Shown: positions 61,815 through 64,000 of the stretch, one piece after another
Numbering within the stretch: the first letter of the stretch is position 1
How the letters are laid out: the number at the start of each line of letters is the position of its first letter
Assembly: GCA_024761205.1 (NCBI GenBank)
Contig: JAMASS010000005.1
Location: forward strand, 161,761 to 225,760
Length of the DNA stretch: 64,000 nt
Direction: 5' to 3'
DNA from: Limisphaerales bacterium
GTDB taxonomy: Bacteria; Verrucomicrobiota; Verrucomicrobiia; Limisphaerales; AAA164-E04
Notes under the pieces: model-generated
The model's database searches: none
Told to the model about the DNA's origin: nothing
The model's input: the letters and a program-made list of their open reading frames with translations, nothing else
Position numbers and translations under genes: made by a program

Positions 61815-64000
61815 TTAGCGAGCGATGTAGAACCGTGCGCTGTCTGACGCATCCGTTGTATACGGCGAAGTCGCCTCAGGGATCGGCTGATACATGCCAT
61901 CAACCGTCTCGCTGCTGCTCAGGGTGCCACCGAAGGTGATCGTGACCGTGCCATCCCCATTGCTCGCCACATTCCAGATACCGCCCGAGGCGGGGAAGAA
62001 GACAAAGTAATCTTCATCAACATTACCCGGGTGGACAACGTAGCGCAGCGTGACCTCGCCGCCCAAGTTCACAACCGCGGGATTACCAGCAGCATTCAAC
62101 AGCGGGAAGATTTCGAAGGTATCCCAACCACCCGTGTTTCGGCCAGGCTGCCAAGTGCCGAGCAGCTCAGTCTCCTGATTCGAGGTGCCCACTCCGGAGG
62201 TGACTCGGTGCAATTCGCTATGGATGGGTTGGCCGCCGGAAGACAGCCGCCCGAACACATTGTAGTTCTGAGCCGGCTCAGGGAAGTTGCGGGTGTAGTT
62301 GTACCAATCCCCCGCATCGTTCCAACCCGCAACGTGGTTGATTTCCACGTTAAACTCGCCTCGGAACTGTCCGGCCGGACCGTTCATCTTACCGGCTTCA
62401 ACGCCAGTGTCCGGTCGGTAGACGGCTTGGGAGTTGGTGTTGTTGGACTCGAAGTAGTCCACACCGTAAGAAGTGCCGGCATCGACATCCGTCTCATCAA
62501 GACCGTCACCCAAATCCTGATAGGTGCCGCCAGGATAGGCGCCGTTCATGCCGATCTCATTCGTCTGATCCCAATTACCCAACTCGTAGTCGAAGTCCTC
62601 GGCCTCGATGAAGACCAAGCCGTCGCCGGCCAGCATCGTCGTGCGGAACATGCTGCTAATCGTTCGGGTGCGCTCACCAACCTTGAAGCTCATCTCCCAC
62701 CTATATTCGGTGTCACCTTGCAATGCACCGGTCTCAGCCGTGATGGTCACCACCCCGTCATCCGTGCTACTAGTGGTATCGATCTCCTCGCCGTTCAAGG
62801 TCGTGAGAATCGGAGAATCCGTGTCCACAGAGGTCGATCCGTTCTTGACCGTGACAATGATCGAAGTGCCGCTACCCCGAATCTCACCCGCGCCGTCCGC
62901 CGGGGAGATCGAGGTGATTTCGGCCGGACCTTCTTCCGGGACATCGCGGAAGGTCCTCAGACCGCCATTTGCATCATCGTTCAACAACGCAATCGGATTG
63001 CCGTCCTGATCGGCCAACCACCATTCGAGGTTTGCTCCGCCATCGTTTTCCCACCAAAGGGTGCGCAGCTTGTAGAAGCCGGCTTCCTCGAACAGCACAT
63101 TGTAGTAAGTCGTGCTAGCGCCGCGGGTGCCCTCGTACACACCCAACTCAATCGCTTCGATAACGTCGACAACCATCCCGGCAGTCGTGCGGAAACCGTC
63201 ATCCGAGTTGAAGGCCAAGTTATAGAGGCCCGCTTCGGGAATCTCGATCACCGTCAAGAGTTCCGCGGTGACGTGGTCCATGCCGTCTTCAAGTCCGGGA
63301 ATACCGGGAATGTAGTCATCGAAAACATCCGTCGCCGATCCATCGCCACTCTCCCTGAACACGCCTTGAGGGTCAGCGATTTCAGAGAAGTTGATCACGC
63401 CCTCGATGGCAAAGACACCATCCTCGGCACCCAAGAGGTCAGCGAGATTCTCAAGGGGTTCGCCGTCGGCATCCCTCAGCGTACCGGCTAAGTGGGCCTC
63501 GCGCGTGGTGGAGTTAGCGGCCACAGCAGTAAGCGACTGCACGACGCGCATCAAGAATCCGCGCTCGCTGAAGTCGCCGCTCAAAACGTGTTCGGCGCCA
63601 ACCACCACGTAGCTCGGCACGGTGAACGGAATCTCCTTACTAATCGCACCCTCATTGGCCATGATGCCGACGACGTGGGTTGAACCCGGCGCGAAGAACT
63701 CGTCTTGGCGGTAGGTCACCGTGGTGGTATCGCCATCCTTGCTGACCTCGCCAGTCACCGCGACGCCGTCGAGCGTCAGCGAAACCGTCGCTGGATCGAG
63801 CCGGGCACTGCCGACATCCAGAAAAGCCACGGTGAAGCCGTTAGCTAACGCCTCCAAACCAGTGAGCAACACTTCGTCCTCGGCCAATACCGTGGTCAAG
63901 TGGATATTGTCAAAGTGCTTGATTTCATCGGAGCCGCCCGTGCGTCCGGCCAGCACCAGGCGCCCCGGGCTGGGGAAGAAATTCGTTTGGAAGTCGTCCA
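61815..64000 (-). CDS. Paralogue of the 50655-53603 protein (5' end outside window)
   Basis: C-terminal ~400 aa nearly identical to the 982-aa protein; frame open to the window edge. Confidence 0.85.
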   Translation of the reverse strand, partial: DDFQTNFFPSPGRLVLAGRTGGSDEIKHFDNIHLTTVLAEDEVLLTGLEALANGFTVAFLDVGSARLDPATVSLTLDGVAVTGEVSKDGDTTTVTYRQDEFFAPGSTHVVGIMANEGAISKEIPFTVPSYVVVGAEHVLSGDFSERGFLMRVVQSLTAVAANSTTREAHLAGTLRDADGEPLENLADLLGAEDGVFAIEGVINFSEIADPQGVFRESGDGSATDVFDDYIPGIPGLEDGMDHVTAELLTVIEIPEAGLYNLAFNSDDGFRTTAGMVVDVIEAIELGVYEGTRGASTTYYNVLFEEAGFYKLRTLWWENDGGANLEWWLADQDGNPIALLNDDANGGLRTFRDVPEEGPAEITSISPADGAGEIRGSGTSIIVTVKNGSTSVDTDSPILTTLNGEEIDTTSSTDDGVVTITAETGALQGDTEYRWEMSFKVGERTRTISSMFRTTMLAGDGLVFIEAEDFDYELGNWDQTNEIGMNGAYPGGTYQDLGDGLDETDVDAGTSYGVDYFESNNTNSQAVYRPDTGVEAGKMNGPAGQFRGEFNVEINHVAGWNDAGDWYNYTRNFPEPAQNYNVFGRLSSGGQPIHSELHRVTSGVGTSNQETELLGTWQPGRNTGGWDTFEIFPLLNAAGNPAVVNLGGEVTLRYVVHPGNVDEDYFVFFPASGGIWNVASNGDGTVTITFGGTLSSSETVDGMYQPIPEATSPYTTDASDSARFYIAR

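Larger units (their letters stand above)
61664..64000. repeat. Copy 2 of large imperfect direct repeat (continues past window end)
   Basis: Matches 50505-52888 (see copy 1). Confidence 0.9.

Overview
The window looks like a Verrucomicrobia/PVC-type chromosome segment: PSD1 (DUF1549/DUF1553) plus DUF1501, ASPIC/UnbV and FG-GAP secreted proteins, a GldFG-like ABC operon, and an AURKAIP1/COX24 micro-protein. It is a mosaic of two states. Intact housekeeping or transport blocks include serS-glgA, MFS plus epimerase, the gld-like ABC/DUF4340/AsmA operon, DUF2851, DUF2203, a TPR protein, and hisG-purN. Between them are long tracts of decayed genes that can only be read by joining two or three frames. 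The most notable item is at the left edge (1-2365). It is the relic of a bacterial ubiquitin-like conjugation operon: multiubiquitin C-terminal tail ending ...GVEKFKALPRNQTEG*, then an E2/UBC-like protein, then a JAB-ThiF (E1) fusion, then a DUF6527-like protein. It carries frameshifts, and the JAMM motif of the JAB domain is destroyed (KIHSHP-type motif reads KIR*HP). Other relics are an ornithine cyclodeaminase, a DNA methyltransferase, TfoX, the distal half of a PSD1/DUF1501 operon, DUF3570-ApbE, DUF6807/PVC dehydrogenase, HNH, a sugar-phosphate epimerase, an HtrA protease, and a TPR/SGNH-like protein. An intact NYN-LOTUS protein with an 18-bp hexapeptide-coding repeat (16782-18302) sits inside the decayed tract. 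Two large paralogous lectin/PA14-like genes with near-identical terminators form an ~11.16 kb direct repeat at the right end. No tRNA, rRNA or CRISPR array was recognised. All family names come from reading motifs by eye, with no database search.
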